Origin: Heliocidaris erythrogramma
Taxonomy: Eukaryota; Echinodermata; Echinoidea; Camarodonta; Echinometridae
Direction: 5' to 3'
Assembly (NCBI GenBank): GCA_025617745.1
Contig: CM046870.1
Coordinates: 24,905,501-24,969,500 of the forward strand
Length of the DNA stretch: 64,000 bases
The notes beneath the pieces are model-generated. The model saw only the letters and a list, made by a program, of their open reading frames with translations. It was not told where the DNA came from and searched no databases. Positions 21,290-32,690 of this stretch are shown piece after piece; the stretch's first letter is position 1; every line of letters starts with the position of its first letter. A program made the position numbers and the translations under genes.

Positions 21290-21640
21290 AACGAATCCAT
21301 GGCGGAGAGAGAGAGGGAGAAGGGCATTGAAAGGGAGGAAAGGAGAGGGGTATGTAGAGGAGAGAAAGAGAGAGAGAGTGATGGCAAGATAGAGAGAGAA
21401 AGAGTGATGGCAAGATAGAGAAAGAGAGAGGAAGAGACAGAGAGAGAGAGGGGGGGGGGGGAGATTTAGAAGGGGATGGAAGGAAAGAGAAAGACAGGCA
21501 GAGAGAGGATAGATAGTAATAATGGGGGTTATTGGTGTTTGTAATTGTAGGATAGAAAGAGAGAAGGAAGAAAGAGACACAAAACTTTAACGAGAAAGGG
21601 AGGAAGAAAGGAACGGGGAGCGAGGGGGGGGGGGGGGGGC
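21290..21640 (+). repeat. purine tract (GAGA-rich) with two G runs
   Basis: Long G/A-rich strand with GAGAGA blocks, ending in G12 (21450-21461) and G16 (21624-21639). Open frames on the opposite strand are compositional. Confidence 0.85.
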
Positions 21641-21812
21641 AGAGTGCAACTAAAATGCTGCTTTGTCTGAATTTCCATATCTCTTGAGGGAAAATTAGAA
21701 CCTAAGCCGATCGGATCAGATTGCGATCAAGATATATCTGCTCTGTCAGAAGAAATAGATACTGACTAAGAAAGAAACATGGAAGAACCAATAAGAGTAC
21801 CTAATGATGCTA

Positions 21813-22070
21813 CCTCAGCCACACCGACTCTAAAACGACCATTTCTTAGCCATTCGAGGTAATGTGATCGTTCGTTCGGTCTGTTGTCGGTCTGGGCCCT
21901 GTTTCATAAAACTTGTTATCAATAACAACTGACACATATCTATGACAAACTTGCTCTCAGCCAATCAGATTCAAGGATTTCAGTAGCTTATAACAACTAT
22001 TGTAATTTGTTATTGATAACAAGTTTAATGAAACGGGGCCCAGGTTTCGGTCTCGTTGGTGTGACTTGGG
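21813..22070. mobile_element. CACACC-terminus MITE, interrupted
   Basis: Termini CCTCAGCCACACCGAC and, inverted, CCCAAGTCACACCAAC, each next to TA. Matches the uninterrupted copy at 30004-30130 block by block, apart from an insertion at 21893-22042. Confidence 0.75.
21893..22042. mobile_element. GTTTCATAA hairpin element, copy 1
   Basis: Termini GGGCCCTGTTTCATAAAAC and, inverted, GGGCCCCGTTTCATTAAAC, then TTGTTATCAATAACAA. Centre CAGCCAATCAGATTCAAGG and TTTCAGTAGCTTATAAC. 150 bp. Confidence 0.85.
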
Positions 22071-23699
22071 TATGAGGGGTGCACAATTCCGCCTGAGTAA
22101 ATGTAAAAGCAGTGCCATCAATTTGAACTGGAATTGAGAGGGTAAAATAGAAGAAATTTCGAAATACACCCTACTGGGCATAACTCCCCAGTTATTAATA
22201 GTCGTAAAACAAATAGATGAATAGAAAAATAAATATATGAATAAATAAATATAACACGATAAAAACTACTTTCGAAAAATAAACTCAAGACAATTTCAGT
22301 AGCCCTGACTATCACCTTTAGAAATGTGCGAACATTACAATGGTGTATTACATAATCCGAACCGATCCGATCCGAAACGATTAAATAATATAATCAAACA
22401 AATAAATAAATAGAATATCTAAACAAATTGCTAAATAAACATGGATAAGCGATAATGAAACTAATAAATGATAATACCCAAAAGATAAAATGCGCAGGTC
22501 AGTAACTTCATACATTCGTAATTAAAATCAATTACTCACGAACGTGTTTTTCGGCTTTCGTTGGAAATTCGACGACGACTCTCGTTATAAAATGATATGT
22601 GATATCACAAAATGTCCTTTAAATGTATTCATGGACTCTCTACGAGATTCATGGATAAATGCGATTGAAAGCTAAATCGTGTAGTAGCTTTGATGTGAGC
22701 AGTGAATCGGATACATACAATTGAGCAGCACCCTAAAAAACAGAATATAATTATTCAAGTCAGAAATCTCAGCTTACGTGATGAAAAAAAGGAGGGGAAG
22801 GAAATATGTCACCCCTTTGACCGTCGGAGGATTAAAGGGGTCTTTGGGGATTAAAGGGGGCACAACCGGTACGTGTCTTCTTTTAAATCCTAATCGTGCA
22901 TACCTTAGTACAAAATGAACGTGCCCCATATCCCTTTGACTAGTGAATTCTTTAACTCACATAGGCTTAATACATGAGCCACCCGGTTCCCGTAGTCTAT
23001 GGGTTAATTTATTTTTTGTGTCCCCTTCTCTCTGAAAATGTGATAACCCCCGTTTGTCAATGAATTAAAAATTATAAACTGGAATGACCTATTTTTTTTG
23101 CTACTCACAGATGTTTTTCTTAAGAAGTTCGCCCCCGGCCCCCTACTTTAACAATATTCAATAATCCGCCCCTGCGAACGACAATAATTAATCTTGGTGT
23201 ACTCGTTTGTATGAAGGTGACTACAAATTGACCTGCATTAATACAAGGTCGTGTGATCATATATGGATTCATATTCATTTTGAATCAATCTTAATCCCGT
23301 TTTGAATGAATAGATAGATCAACGCCCCCTGGGCTTAAAGTGATTTGGGAACTTTGCAGAGGCTTGATAAAATCTGAGCTGCCTGGCCTTACATGCGATA
23401 AGTGTATGTAATATGGTGTAAAAATGAAGCCCAGGGGGGAAAAAGCACTTCAAAATCATCATATCCTTCACTAAAGTAAACATATGCAAGTGACCGGAAA
23501 TGCCAGACTCATTTTCCCCCATAGACTCAGTGTTACCCTAAAGCGTATAGCCATACGCTTTCGTAAATGGGAGTATTCAGTCATAGATATCTTAATAATA
23601 GCTTTTTAAATGCCTGGCGATATATTTATACTTCTGAGCATCATTATACAAGACAGATATCAAACTTCAACAATTTATTAAATCAAGCCTCCACAAAGT
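22071..23699. other. no gene recognised
   Basis: AT-rich; holds GAGCCACCCGGTTCCCGTAG at 22976, repeated at 31995. No coding signal. Confidence 0.45.
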
Positions 23700-24475
23700 T
23701 ATGCTTAGGTCAGACGGACATGTACGGATGTCTGCGGATGCATCCGTAAAAAAAAAATAATTTCACCCGCAGAAATTGTTGAAAATCTGCGCAAAAAGCC
23801 AAAAAAACACGGTAGATACGCATGAGATACGGATGCAATACGCATGAAATACGCAAATCCTGCGGATGTTCTGCGGAAGACACCCCTTTGGCGGATGTGC
23901 CACGCTAGTGTCACTTAAATTCTGCGCAAGATGCGGACTAGATACGGATGTTCTGCGGAAGATACGGAAGTCCTGCGCACGATACGCATACGCACACGGA
24001 TGTCAGCTTTCTCCTCGTCCGCAACATCCGCATATATACCGCGGCTTGTGGAGCATCACTTCAGTTGCGATTCGATCTTTGGAGAGAACACTACTACTAC
24101 TACTACTACAGATTTTCAAAATTCACGCTGCGGATCTGCGTATGTCTGCGGATCCTACGGATTAGGTTACGGATGGATACGGACGTTTTACGCAAAAATA
24201 CGCAAAGATACGGATCAATACGCATGATACGGAACAATACGCAAATTCTACCTAAATTCTGCGCAAAAGACCTTGCGCGGGAAATTTAAAATAATTTTGA
24301 GATTTTCAAAACTTTTTCGCGGAAGACCTCGATTCCTGCGCACTCCCACGGATTTTTACGGATGCACTTACGGATGATACGCATGATACGGATTGCTGCG
24401 GATTTCTACGGATTTTTACGGATGCACATCCGCAGACATGCGTATCGCGCGTATCTGTCCGTCTGACCATAGCAT
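23700..24475. mobile_element. TACGGATG-repeat element, copy 2
   Basis: Terminal TATGCTTAGGTCAGACGG and the same right end as copy 1. The left half is not alignable to copy 1 beyond the terminus and includes a non-repetitive segment at about 24000-24105; the right half (24111-24475) aligns base for base with 16676-17040. Confidence 0.85.
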
Positions 24476-24926
24476 AACCGAATCCCTTTAATAGTAAACA
24501 CCTGCTTTTGCCCCTTCCAATTATTGATCATGTTAATCCTTATAAGTTCATATTTGAGGGGCGAGGTGTAGAAGGCTTGATTTCATGGCTAAAATCTGCC
24601 CCTGTTCTTTCAGCTACAAAAAGAATTTGTTCGAGTTTTGTTTTGGACGGAGAAGATACATGTACACCCCAAAATTAATGGCAATTTCATTAGGGTATCA
24701 TGAGTAATGGTATGTTGTTAAAATATACAGGATTTTTCATATCTAAGATCACGTTAATTAGTGTATTCTCGCAAGCATGAACGAACTCTCGAGATTAAAA
24801 ATTCCAATTCAAAACAAAATTATTAGCAGTTCCCAACAATCATGTTTCCCAAGATAGAATAAAACCATTTTCATGAATAAGTGCGAGTTCAGGAACATTT
24901 TAAGCAAAGGCTATTCATTGGTCGGC

Positions 24927-25070
24927 GAAGAAGAAGAAGAAGAAGAAGAAGAAGAAGAAGAAGAAGAAAAGAAGAAGAAGTAGAAGAAGAAGGAAGAGGA
25001 GGCGGAGAAGGAGATAAAGAGGGATAAGGAGAAGAAAAAAAAAACGACGAACGAAGAGGAAAATTCATAG
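24927..25070 (+). repeat. (GAA)n purine tract
   Basis: About 50 bp of pure GAA repeats, then imperfect G/A-rich sequence. Polypurine mirror-type sequence able to adopt triplex structure. Confidence 0.9.
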
Positions 25071-25672
25071 TGAACGTGTAATATTAAAAAAAATACATTT
25101 ATGAAACCAATTTGTATCCTCATATACGGTATGTATAAAACATGTAAAGTATAAAAATTGAAAAAAAAAACCCAGTGAAACCCTTTTTCTTGTTTCTTTA
25201 CTTCTTCGACTTTTACCAACCACTGTGCATTTCCATTAGAGGTTAATAAGGGTAGAACGAGACACTTATGCCATTACGCTTACATTGTCACCGCTAATAC
25301 TGTTGTATTCCATTAGCCGACGTAGTGCCATGTGGCGCCGGTTTATATTTCGACTTCCCAGGACATAATTTATTAGAGCTTTTATGCCAAGGACATTTTA
25401 ATTGTGCTTCGATTTGGCCATCGCCTCTGTCCCATTATCATTACGATGTTTCCGCCAGGAGAAGGGCAGTTGACAGCAGGTCGACATTTCTGGCTCGACC
25501 GGTCAGTAAACCTCAAATACGCCACTCAACCAGGGTATTATTATTTTAGCTCATTAAAAAATGAGATTGATGGTAAGAAGTGCCGGAAAAGAAATAAATG
25601 AAGTGTTATTCAGGTGATTAAGTTTGTCAAGTGAAATGCGGTTGGATAATTGGGATGACTTTAGAGTAGGCT

Positions 25673-26183
25673 GATGATGGCGATGTGATGGCGATGTTGG
25701 TTGATGGTGATGATGGTATTGATGGTGATGGTAATGATGATGTTGATGGTGATGATGATTGTGATGATGGTCATGATAATGGCGATGGTGATGATTGTGA
25801 TGATTGTGATGTTGGTGATGTTGGTGATGGTGATGATGGTGATGGTACTGATGATGTTGATGGTGATGATGATTGTGATGATGGTCATGATAATGGCGAT
25901 GGTGATGATTGTGATGATTGTGATGTTGGTGATGGTGATGATGGTGATGGTACTGATGATGTTGATAGTGATGATGATTGTGATGATGGTCATGATAATG
26001 GCGATGGTCATGATGGTGATGTTGGTGATGATAGTGATGATGGTGATGGTGATGGTAATGGTGATGATGATGGTGATGGCGACGGTGGTGGTGTTGATGA
26101 TGGTGATGATGATGGTGGTGATGATGGTGATGGTAATGGTGATGATGATGGTGATGATGACGGTGGTGGTGTTGATGGTTATA
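25673..26183 (+). repeat. GATGGTGAT minisatellite
   Basis: About 510 bp of GATGGT/GATGAT units with a longer period of about 105-114 bp marked by TCATGATAATGGCGATGG at 25771, 25885 and 25990. It is open in several frames on both strands (Asp-rich, His-rich, Met/Val-rich), the signature of repeat composition and not of a gene. Confidence 0.92.
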
Positions 26184-26189
26184 GTTCTT

Positions 26190-27528
26190 TTCATATTCGG
26201 CCAAATTATTGTTTAGATCTGATGTTCCACGATCGAGAAATTAATATAATTGCGTTTTCGTCCTTTATAGAAATTTTCTGGAAACAAAATTGACAGTTAT
26301 ATCAAAATGACTGCTTGCGGGAAGACTGCATATTAGCATATGTTTCTCTCAAATTCATGGTAGTAGACAAAACCGGGAAAAGTCATGTTTTCCCAAGAAT
26401 TTCTTTAATATCAATAGCAACAAAAGAGAGGATAAAAGCCCTCTAGCGGAGATAGATTAGAAGAACTCCTACTATTGTCATGTTAGAGTGAGTCTTAGAT
26501 ATGAGTCCATTTGCTTGATTGCTTAGGAAAGTCCCTCTATCCAATATTTTGGCCAAAATATCTTTGTGGCCAGATATCTTTTCCTTTCGTTGAAAATAAT
26601 TCTGATCTTGTAGATTTAAAGGTACTGCCCACTTTTTAATCTCTATTAAACGAAATGAAAGTCCATAATAAAATTTCAACCAACAGATGATCAAACGTGA
26701 TGTTGCATTACAACCACGACAACGTGTGTGTTGACTAATTCTAAAATGTATGTTCGGTTTTTCCCTTTTGTAGTGCGTTTCATTAACACGATCAACGATT
26801 TTTACTGCATATTAATAAGAATTATTAGAATGTTACTTTAAACGGAAGCCTAATCAATTACAAGCTATGCTTTTTATTTAGGCTTCCCACAATTTACATT
26901 TTCTTCCTTTGTTTTGCCAGTGGTTACTCTATCTAATTACTGTTTACCTTACATTGTACTTGATTTGCATTTTTACGTTTTGGAATTGACACTATGCTTG
27001 TAAAAACGGAATTGTTTTTGATGTAAAAGTGGAACAAATAAACAAATCGAACTTCGGACAAAATGCCCAAACGACCTACAAACTTTATTTCAACAGACCA
27101 TGCAGAAAGGAGAGACTGCAGAAGAGAAAACATCGCAATGGCCGCGTAAAATATAAAAGAAACACAATAGAATTTTCTTGTAGGTGTTTGCTTTAAAAGA
27201 TTTCTAGATAAAAACGAATATTTTTTTTTGGTGGATTTTCGCGATGAACGCCTTTAATAGCATTCTGTCAGAGCTCCTGGCAATTTAAGTAGTACCTTTA
27301 ATCAACAATCAGAATGCCAGAAAGAAAAAAAAATCGTTATGACGAAGAATATTCAGAGAGGGTATAAAGGTGAGGCAGGGGGCGGTGATCTCAGGAGAAA
27401 GGGGAAATGGCAGGGACGTGTCCCCCTGGAATTTTATTTTGTATTGTCCCCCCCCCCCTGGAAATGAAGGAAAGTGACAAAAATGTGAAAGAAAAGGCCC
27501 ATACTATACTTTGTGCTCTAGAGCAGGA
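26190..27528. other. no gene recognised
   Basis: AT-rich sequence; a C10 run near 27449. No repeats or coding signal assigned. Confidence 0.5.
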
Positions 27529-27635
27529 GAGCGTTTCATCAAGCGTTTTGTCAGCCAATCAGATGCAAGGATTTCAGTAGCTTATAACAGTTATCGGTAA
27601 AAATCACTCACAAAACACTTGATGAAACGCTCCCC
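27529..27635. mobile_element. GTTTCATAA-family hairpin, short copy 2
   Basis: Termini GAGCGTTTCATCAAGCGTTT and, inverted, GGAGCGTTTCATCAAGTG; keeps the CAGCCAATCAGATGCAAGG core and TTCAGTAGCTTATAAC. Confidence 0.78.
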
Positions 27636-27660
27636 AGTTCTTTTTCTTACAACGTCATTT

Positions 27661-27828
27661 CACTCTCAGAAATGTTGTTTAAAAATCATTAGGTTGGTTA
27701 AAATATGAACATACCAACTGTTGGTTAAAAAAAAATGTATGTAAAACATATGGGGATTTCTTTTTAACCAACAATTGGTAGGTTCATATTTTAATCAAGT
27801 TACCTAAAAAAACTTTTCTGAATGTGTT
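27661..27828. mobile_element. MITE, CACTCTCAGAAA termini
   Basis: Left CACTCTCAGAAATGTTG, right inverted CACATTCAGAAAAGTT; interior inverted blocks GGTTGGTTAAAATATGAAC and its inverse. Resembles the TA-flanked element at 35363-35573. Confidence 0.65.
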
Positions 27829-28808
27829 CTATGGCGTAAAGGGTATGATCAAAATATATTATAATGGTATCATCATTTGATCTGATTCTATCCTTTCTCT
27901 CTCTATCTCTCCTTCATACTCACTCACCGACCTTCTCTCTCTTTAATTCTCTCTCCTTTCCTTTTCTTCCTCTCCTGTAATTTTCAACCCTCATAGACTC
28001 TGTTTATCATCTGTATGGTCTGGGGTAAATGTTATTATATATTAGTAATTGTCCCGTTGTGGTTTACTAATTTGTCGTTTGATGGATCTGTTTTTATTTG
28101 TTACGGGTTATTCACTCCTTTTTGATATAATCTTTTAAGCTATTATCTAAATTTTCAGAAAGCATTTTACTGTGTTTGATCTTTACCTAAATGTATCCAA
28201 ATGATGGAAAACTCATATTAGCATTTAATTCATTAAATATTATTTTTTGGTCTTCTTTCACCTTTTCCCATTATTACTCATGTTTTTGAAATTGCGTGCG
28301 ATGTAACTTTTATTCTTTTATTTTATTCTTGAGCTCCTGTGTTGCTCCCCACTTCATTTTGATATTCTCTTAAGTGATTTTTCATTTTGCTTTCTTTTGT
28401 TCTTTGCATTTAGTCAAAGTCAGTTTCACCATTTCTTCTTTTCGCGGACAGTTTCCAAGGAGCAAATATTGTTGATTCTATTTTTGCCGTCAGTCTCTTC
28501 TCAGAGGTTACTCTGATCAAAACATTTTCAATTTCATTTCATGCACTTAATGATTTCATAAACCACTATCCAATATATAATATGATATGTGATTATAACG
28601 AACATAAAAAGTGATTATGTCTACGTCTCGCGGTTTTATTGAATAAATGTAAGGAGGATTCATAAATAAAATAGAAATTAATGAAATTTCTATTTTCGAG
28701 GAACTGATTTTCTCTCCATATGATAAATGAGAAGAAACAGAAAACCCCAGAGAGAAATGTTCGCCTGAAGGCCTAACGAAATTTGAGAAAGTCCACATCA
28801 TAATGCTT

Positions 28809-28811
<3 letters not shown>
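27829..28811. other. no gene recognised
   Basis: AT- and pyrimidine-rich sequence without identifiable features. Confidence 0.5.
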
Positions 28812-28840
<29 letters not shown>

Positions 28841-29212
28841 GGGGGGGGGGGGGGGGTACTCGTTTTTCGACAGATTCGTTTTCCCGAAGATACGTTATTC
28901 CTAAGGTTCATAATTCCGAAACACAAAATATCAGGGGGTTCATAATTCCGAACATGTGTTGCATTACTCCGAAGGTTCGTTATTCCGAAAACGAAATAGG
29001 GTTCGTATTTCCGAAATTGAAAAGGATTCATAAGTCAAAGAAATTATGTAGGGTTCCACTGCATTTTAGGAATTATGAACCTTAGAAATTATGAACCCTA
29101 TTTCATTTTCGAAATTACGAACTTTCGGAATTATGAACTTTCGGAGTAACGAACCTTTGGAAATATAGAAGCCTTCGTAATTATGAACTTTCGGAAAAAC
29201 GACATTATAACC
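28841..29212. mobile_element. TTCCGAA hairpin element, copy 2
   Basis: Same inverted organisation as 19081-19513, ending AAAAACGACATTATAACC. The left terminus is fused to a T29 run (28812-28840) and a G16 run (28841-28856), so no target duplication can be read. Confidence 0.75.
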
Positions 29213-29471
29213 GGGTGTTTCACCATGATTACTGTATTTCCCCGATATGCATTTTGGACATTGCATATTATCAAGGGGATAGCCGTACCACCTAAGGGTA
29301 AATTATTGAAATGTCATGGCTATGTATTTTTGACCTCCATATTTCTCTTGTTTCATCCGTCCTATTCCTATGCATGACTTTTTAAAATGGATGTCCAAAC
29401 TCTGTTCTTTTTATAAATGGAGATAGTGTTTCATCATCTATTCATTTTGAGCACGGTGGTTTATCGGGGGT

Positions 29472-29490
29472 GGGGGGGGGGGGGGGGGGG
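29472..29490 (+). repeat. poly(G) run of 19
   Basis: Homopolymer of 19 G preceded by GGGGGT. Confidence 0.95.
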
Positions 29491-29639
29491 TTGATAATGC
29501 AAAAAGAATTGCTAGCGATATATCGCTTTGCTCCAGTACCAGCCCCTGTATAAATATACGTTAAAATAATGTGCGGTAAATTTCATAAAATAGATAGTAT
29601 TTACGAAGTATAATAAAGTATTGATGAAAATATCTCAGA

Positions 29640-29980
29640 TGATTTCATGGGTGCAGGAGGTTTAGAAAGGGGCACAATTTCATATCATAAGTTGCTTCGC
29701 ATTCAAGATATAGATACACTTCAACAGTGTACCTTGTTATGGAAATGTCTAAACTCACTAATTACCTTCTCAGTTCTGCAGCCTTTTCCAATGTGTTTCA
29801 AATATTCTTCAAGTATTGAAGTAGATCAGCTGCTGAAATCTATATTCCCAAACACCTAAACTTATTTTTCATCTTAATATCACTGGTCCTAAGCTTTGGA
29901 ATGATTTGCATGCACCCCTGAGAACTTCTGTGTCTATGTTAAGCTTCACATTGAAGTTTTTTTTCTTAAATGTATGATAT
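29640..29980 (+). pseudogene. C-terminal fragment of a non-LTR retrotransposon ORF2
   Basis: Conceptual translation across frames gives ISHKLLRIQDIDTLQQC, LLWKCLN, then NITGPKLWNDL and SFTLKFFFLN, the order seen at the end of Jockey/CR1-type ORF2 proteins (K..L...DI..L......N, GP.LWN.LP, F...LK..F). Stops and frameshifts break it. Confidence 0.6.
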
Positions 29981-30003
29981 CGGATTATAGTTCATGACTG
30001 TTA

Positions 30004-30130
30004 CCACAGTCACACCGCCAAACTGATCCCACACCAACTACAAACCGACAATTCTTGGCCATCGGTGGCAATGTATTTTTTTGTTCGGGCTGTTGCCGGT
30101 CTGGCGTCGGTCTTCTTGGTGTGAATGTGG
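30004..30130. mobile_element. CACACC-terminus MITE, intact copy
   Basis: Termini CCACAGTCACACCGCC and, inverted, CCACATTCACACCAAG, flanked by TA on both sides. 127 bp. Serves as the empty-site comparison for the interrupted copy at 21813-22070. Confidence 0.78.
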
Positions 30131-30439
30131 TATGAGGTTCAGCCACTGCACCTAGCCGATAAAAGTAACGAAAGGCACATTTCATGTTTCCCCCAAAGAA
30201 ATACACTCTTACATTTATTCTTATCATCATTTTTACCTGCTGGTTGGGACTAAACCTTCCAAATGCCTTGACTTGATAATTATGCTCAATTACTTTGTTT
30301 CCGGCCAGTATCATTTTGTAAGAATGCCTGTTAGTATTTCGACATTGCACTCTCCACCGTATATCTTGCCATTTTATCATTCATGCATGCCATACAACTC
30401 AATTTTTGTTACTATGTTTCAGTCCACTTCCTCTAGCTC

Positions 30440-30510
30440 TCTCCCTCTCTCTCTCTCTCTCTCATTCTTTCTCTCTACTTTTCTCTCCTCTTCTCTCACC
30501 CTCTTTCATT
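30440..30510. repeat. CT-rich microsatellite
   Basis: Pyrimidine-rich (CT)n sequence. Confidence 0.8.
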
Positions 30511-30814
30511 GTCTGTCCCTTTATTCCTTCCTTGTATTAATTTATTTAGTATTTGTCTAATATGTATTCAGGCGTATCCACTACAAGCGTGTGCTTATTG
30601 GGATCACACCTTCTTCCTTGTAATGCAAGTTCTTGTTTATATCCATACTACTGTACATGTACAGGATGTGTACTATTTGAACAGATGATGACTTTTGTCA
30701 ACATCAATGGAAGAAAATAAATGTTAATTTGAATTTGAATTTGAATTGTTTTTTCCAGGGCATAATTTTATCGAATCAGGGGCTAGAGGACAATGTCCCT
30801 ATCGGTGCTCCCAT

Positions 30815-31002
30815 ATACATGTATGCTCAGGCGACAATAATTATTTCTATGTGCTTTGTTTTGTGAAAATTGAAAAACATAGGGTTAGGGTTAGGTTTGC
30901 ATTTGGGTTTTTCGGTTAGGTATAGTGTTTGGTCCATGGTTGAGGTTGCACAGTCGGTGTGTGCAGGAAATTGACAGCGGAGCATTATTGTTGCCATGCA
31001 TG
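30815..31002 (+). repeat. telomere-like dispersed repeat, copy 2
   Basis: Inverted ends (TGCTCAGGCGACAATAAT / inverted TGCATGGCAACAATAATG) enclose TAGGGTTAGGGTTAGG and GGTATAGTGTTTGGTCCATG. Confidence 0.7.
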
Positions 31003-31025
31003 TGTTATACAACCGTAAGTGTCAC

Positions 31026-31363
31026 GAGGGGTACTCGTTTTCCCGAAGGTTCGTTTTTCCGAAGGTTCATAATTCCGAAGGTTCGTAATTCCGAAAATGC
31101 AAAAGAGTCCTACATAACTTTTCGGAAATACGAACCTTCGGAAATATGAACCCTTTTTCATTTTCGGAATTACGACCCCTATTTCATTCTGGATATTACG
31201 AACCCTATTTCATTTTGGGAATTACGAACCCTGTTTCATTTCGGAATAACCCTTTTTCATTTTCGGAATTATAAACCTTCGGAATTATGAACCGTCGGAG
31301 TAACGAACCTTCGGAAGTACAAACCTTCGAAATTATGAACCTTCCGAAAAACGACATGTAACC
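31026..31363. mobile_element. TTCCGAA hairpin element, copy 3
   Basis: Exact 8-bp target duplication AGTGTCAC at 31018-31025 and 31364-31371. Left end GAGGGGTACTCG, right end ACGACATGTAACC; interior inverted TTCCGAAGGTTC units. 338 bp. Best-defined copy of the family. Confidence 0.9.
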
Positions 31364-31648
31364 AGTGTCACATCCTCTCACCCTCTCGGGCTACGCCCTT
31401 TTTTTGCATGGACCTACTTGTAGGTTCATGGTATCAGAAACTGAAAGGAGAGAGCAACATCACAGGACAGCGTCCTGATCATCAGAATATCCCTGGGCTA
31501 TTCACTGTACCGTCCCAGGACAATCAGACCAATGCCCTGGTTGTAAATTGGTGTGTTGTTCTGCCTGGGGCCCTTTGAGACACGTACGTGAAGCTCAGTC
31601 GTTGAACTGCAGAATAATAGAGAAAGTACGTGACTCCATGGCGGCGCC

Positions 31649-31699
31649 AGAGAGAAAGGGAGAGAGAGAAAAGAGAGAGAGAGACAAACAGACAGACAG

Positions 31700-31734
<35 letters not shown>

Positions 31735-31790
31735 AGAAAGAGGAAGGAATAGACAGTGGGCTAGAGAGAGAGAGAGAGAGAAAGAGATAG
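31649..31790 (+). repeat. GAGA/GACA-rich simple repeat
   Basis: GA, GACA and GATA units in succession. Confidence 0.9.
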
Positions 31791-31799
31791 TTCGCTGTG

Positions 31800-31965
31800 C
31801 GACACATGCTCCGGCAGCAACTGCTCCGAAGTCAATATCCTACTCCAACCAAATTCTAATTAAACCCTAACTTAAACCCTGGATCAAACACTTTACTTAA
31901 CTCCGTAACCACATTAAACCTCCAAACTCAATCGCAACCCTAGCCCTTTATCTTAACCCGTAGAT
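31800..31965 (-). repeat. telomere-like dispersed repeat, copy 3 (inverted)
   Basis: Contains ATGCTCCGGCAGCAACTGC, AAACCCTAACTTAAACCCT and CCAAATTC blocks in the reverse order of copies 1 and 2, with AACCCTAGCCC replacing a perfect telomere-type core. Confidence 0.6.
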
Positions 31966-32039
31966 TACAGAATTTTTAAACTCCCATAATACAAGAGCCA
32001 CCCGGTTCCCGTAGTCAATTGGTTAAGGGGAATAAAAAC

Positions 32040-32690
32040 ATCCCAAAGGAATCGTCGCCGGAGTAATATGTCGGAGAACCGGGATCTTAAAGGGCGATCT
32101 GACCTTAGTAATAATTTGATTTGTATGAAAGCAGAAAAATCGAAGAAGTGGATTGGTGAAAGTTTGAACAAAATTGGACAAACAATAAGAAAGCAGTGAT
32201 TTTTCAAAAGTAGTCACTATGTATTATGGGAATTTCATATTGGCCGAATCGGTAATGTCTCTGTCATGTAGCGGCGGTCAACTTGCCCATTCGCTCCAAC
32301 ACACAAATTGACTAAAATGTCAATTTTTCAAAATGAGTAACTTTGTAGGATCTTTTCTTTTTGGAGGACCTATAAAAATGTGCTATCTAAAATATAGTTT
32401 GAGTACTGCCCGAGGGAAAAGGCGCTCAGAAGAAAACCGGAAATGCATGATATTTGGGTATTCTGGAGAGTTGACCTCGGCCGACGCGGTCAACTCTCCA
32501 GAACATTCGCGGCGAATACTTCACAGTCAGTTCACCAAACTGCCAATATGAGATTCGCACAGGTGAAGTGATCTCCTTTTTCAAATATTCATAACTTTCT
32601 TATTATTTGTCCAAATTCTTTCAAACTTTCACCGTCCTGTTTCTTTTATTTTTCTGCTTTCACACAAGGCTTTTTCAAAGGTTTCATCAT
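32040..32690. mobile_element. foldback element (family C)
   Basis: Left block GATTTGTATGAAAGCAGAAA and right, inverted, TGTGTGAAAGCAGAAAAAT, both followed by GGTGAAAGTTTGAA- and TTGGACAAA-type blocks. A related piece is at 36970-37080. The centre holds a perfect 16-bp hairpin. Confidence 0.65.
32461..32503. repeat. perfect 16-bp hairpin
   Basis: TTCTGGAGAGTTGACC and its exact inverse separated by 11 bases. Confidence 0.9.

Noticed and set aside
21075..21580. Ser/Leu/Pro-rich minus-strand frames
   Set aside because: Opposite strand of a GAGA tract; compositional only.
16618..24289. Identical peptide frames in 16618-16854 and 23948-24289
   Set aside because: They arise from the shared 365-bp repeat half, rich in TACGGATG units, not from a gene family.
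25554..26293. Long Asp-rich, His-rich and Met/Val-rich reading frames on both strands
   Set aside because: All follow from the GATGGT repeat, which lacks stops in most frames; no splice or start context.
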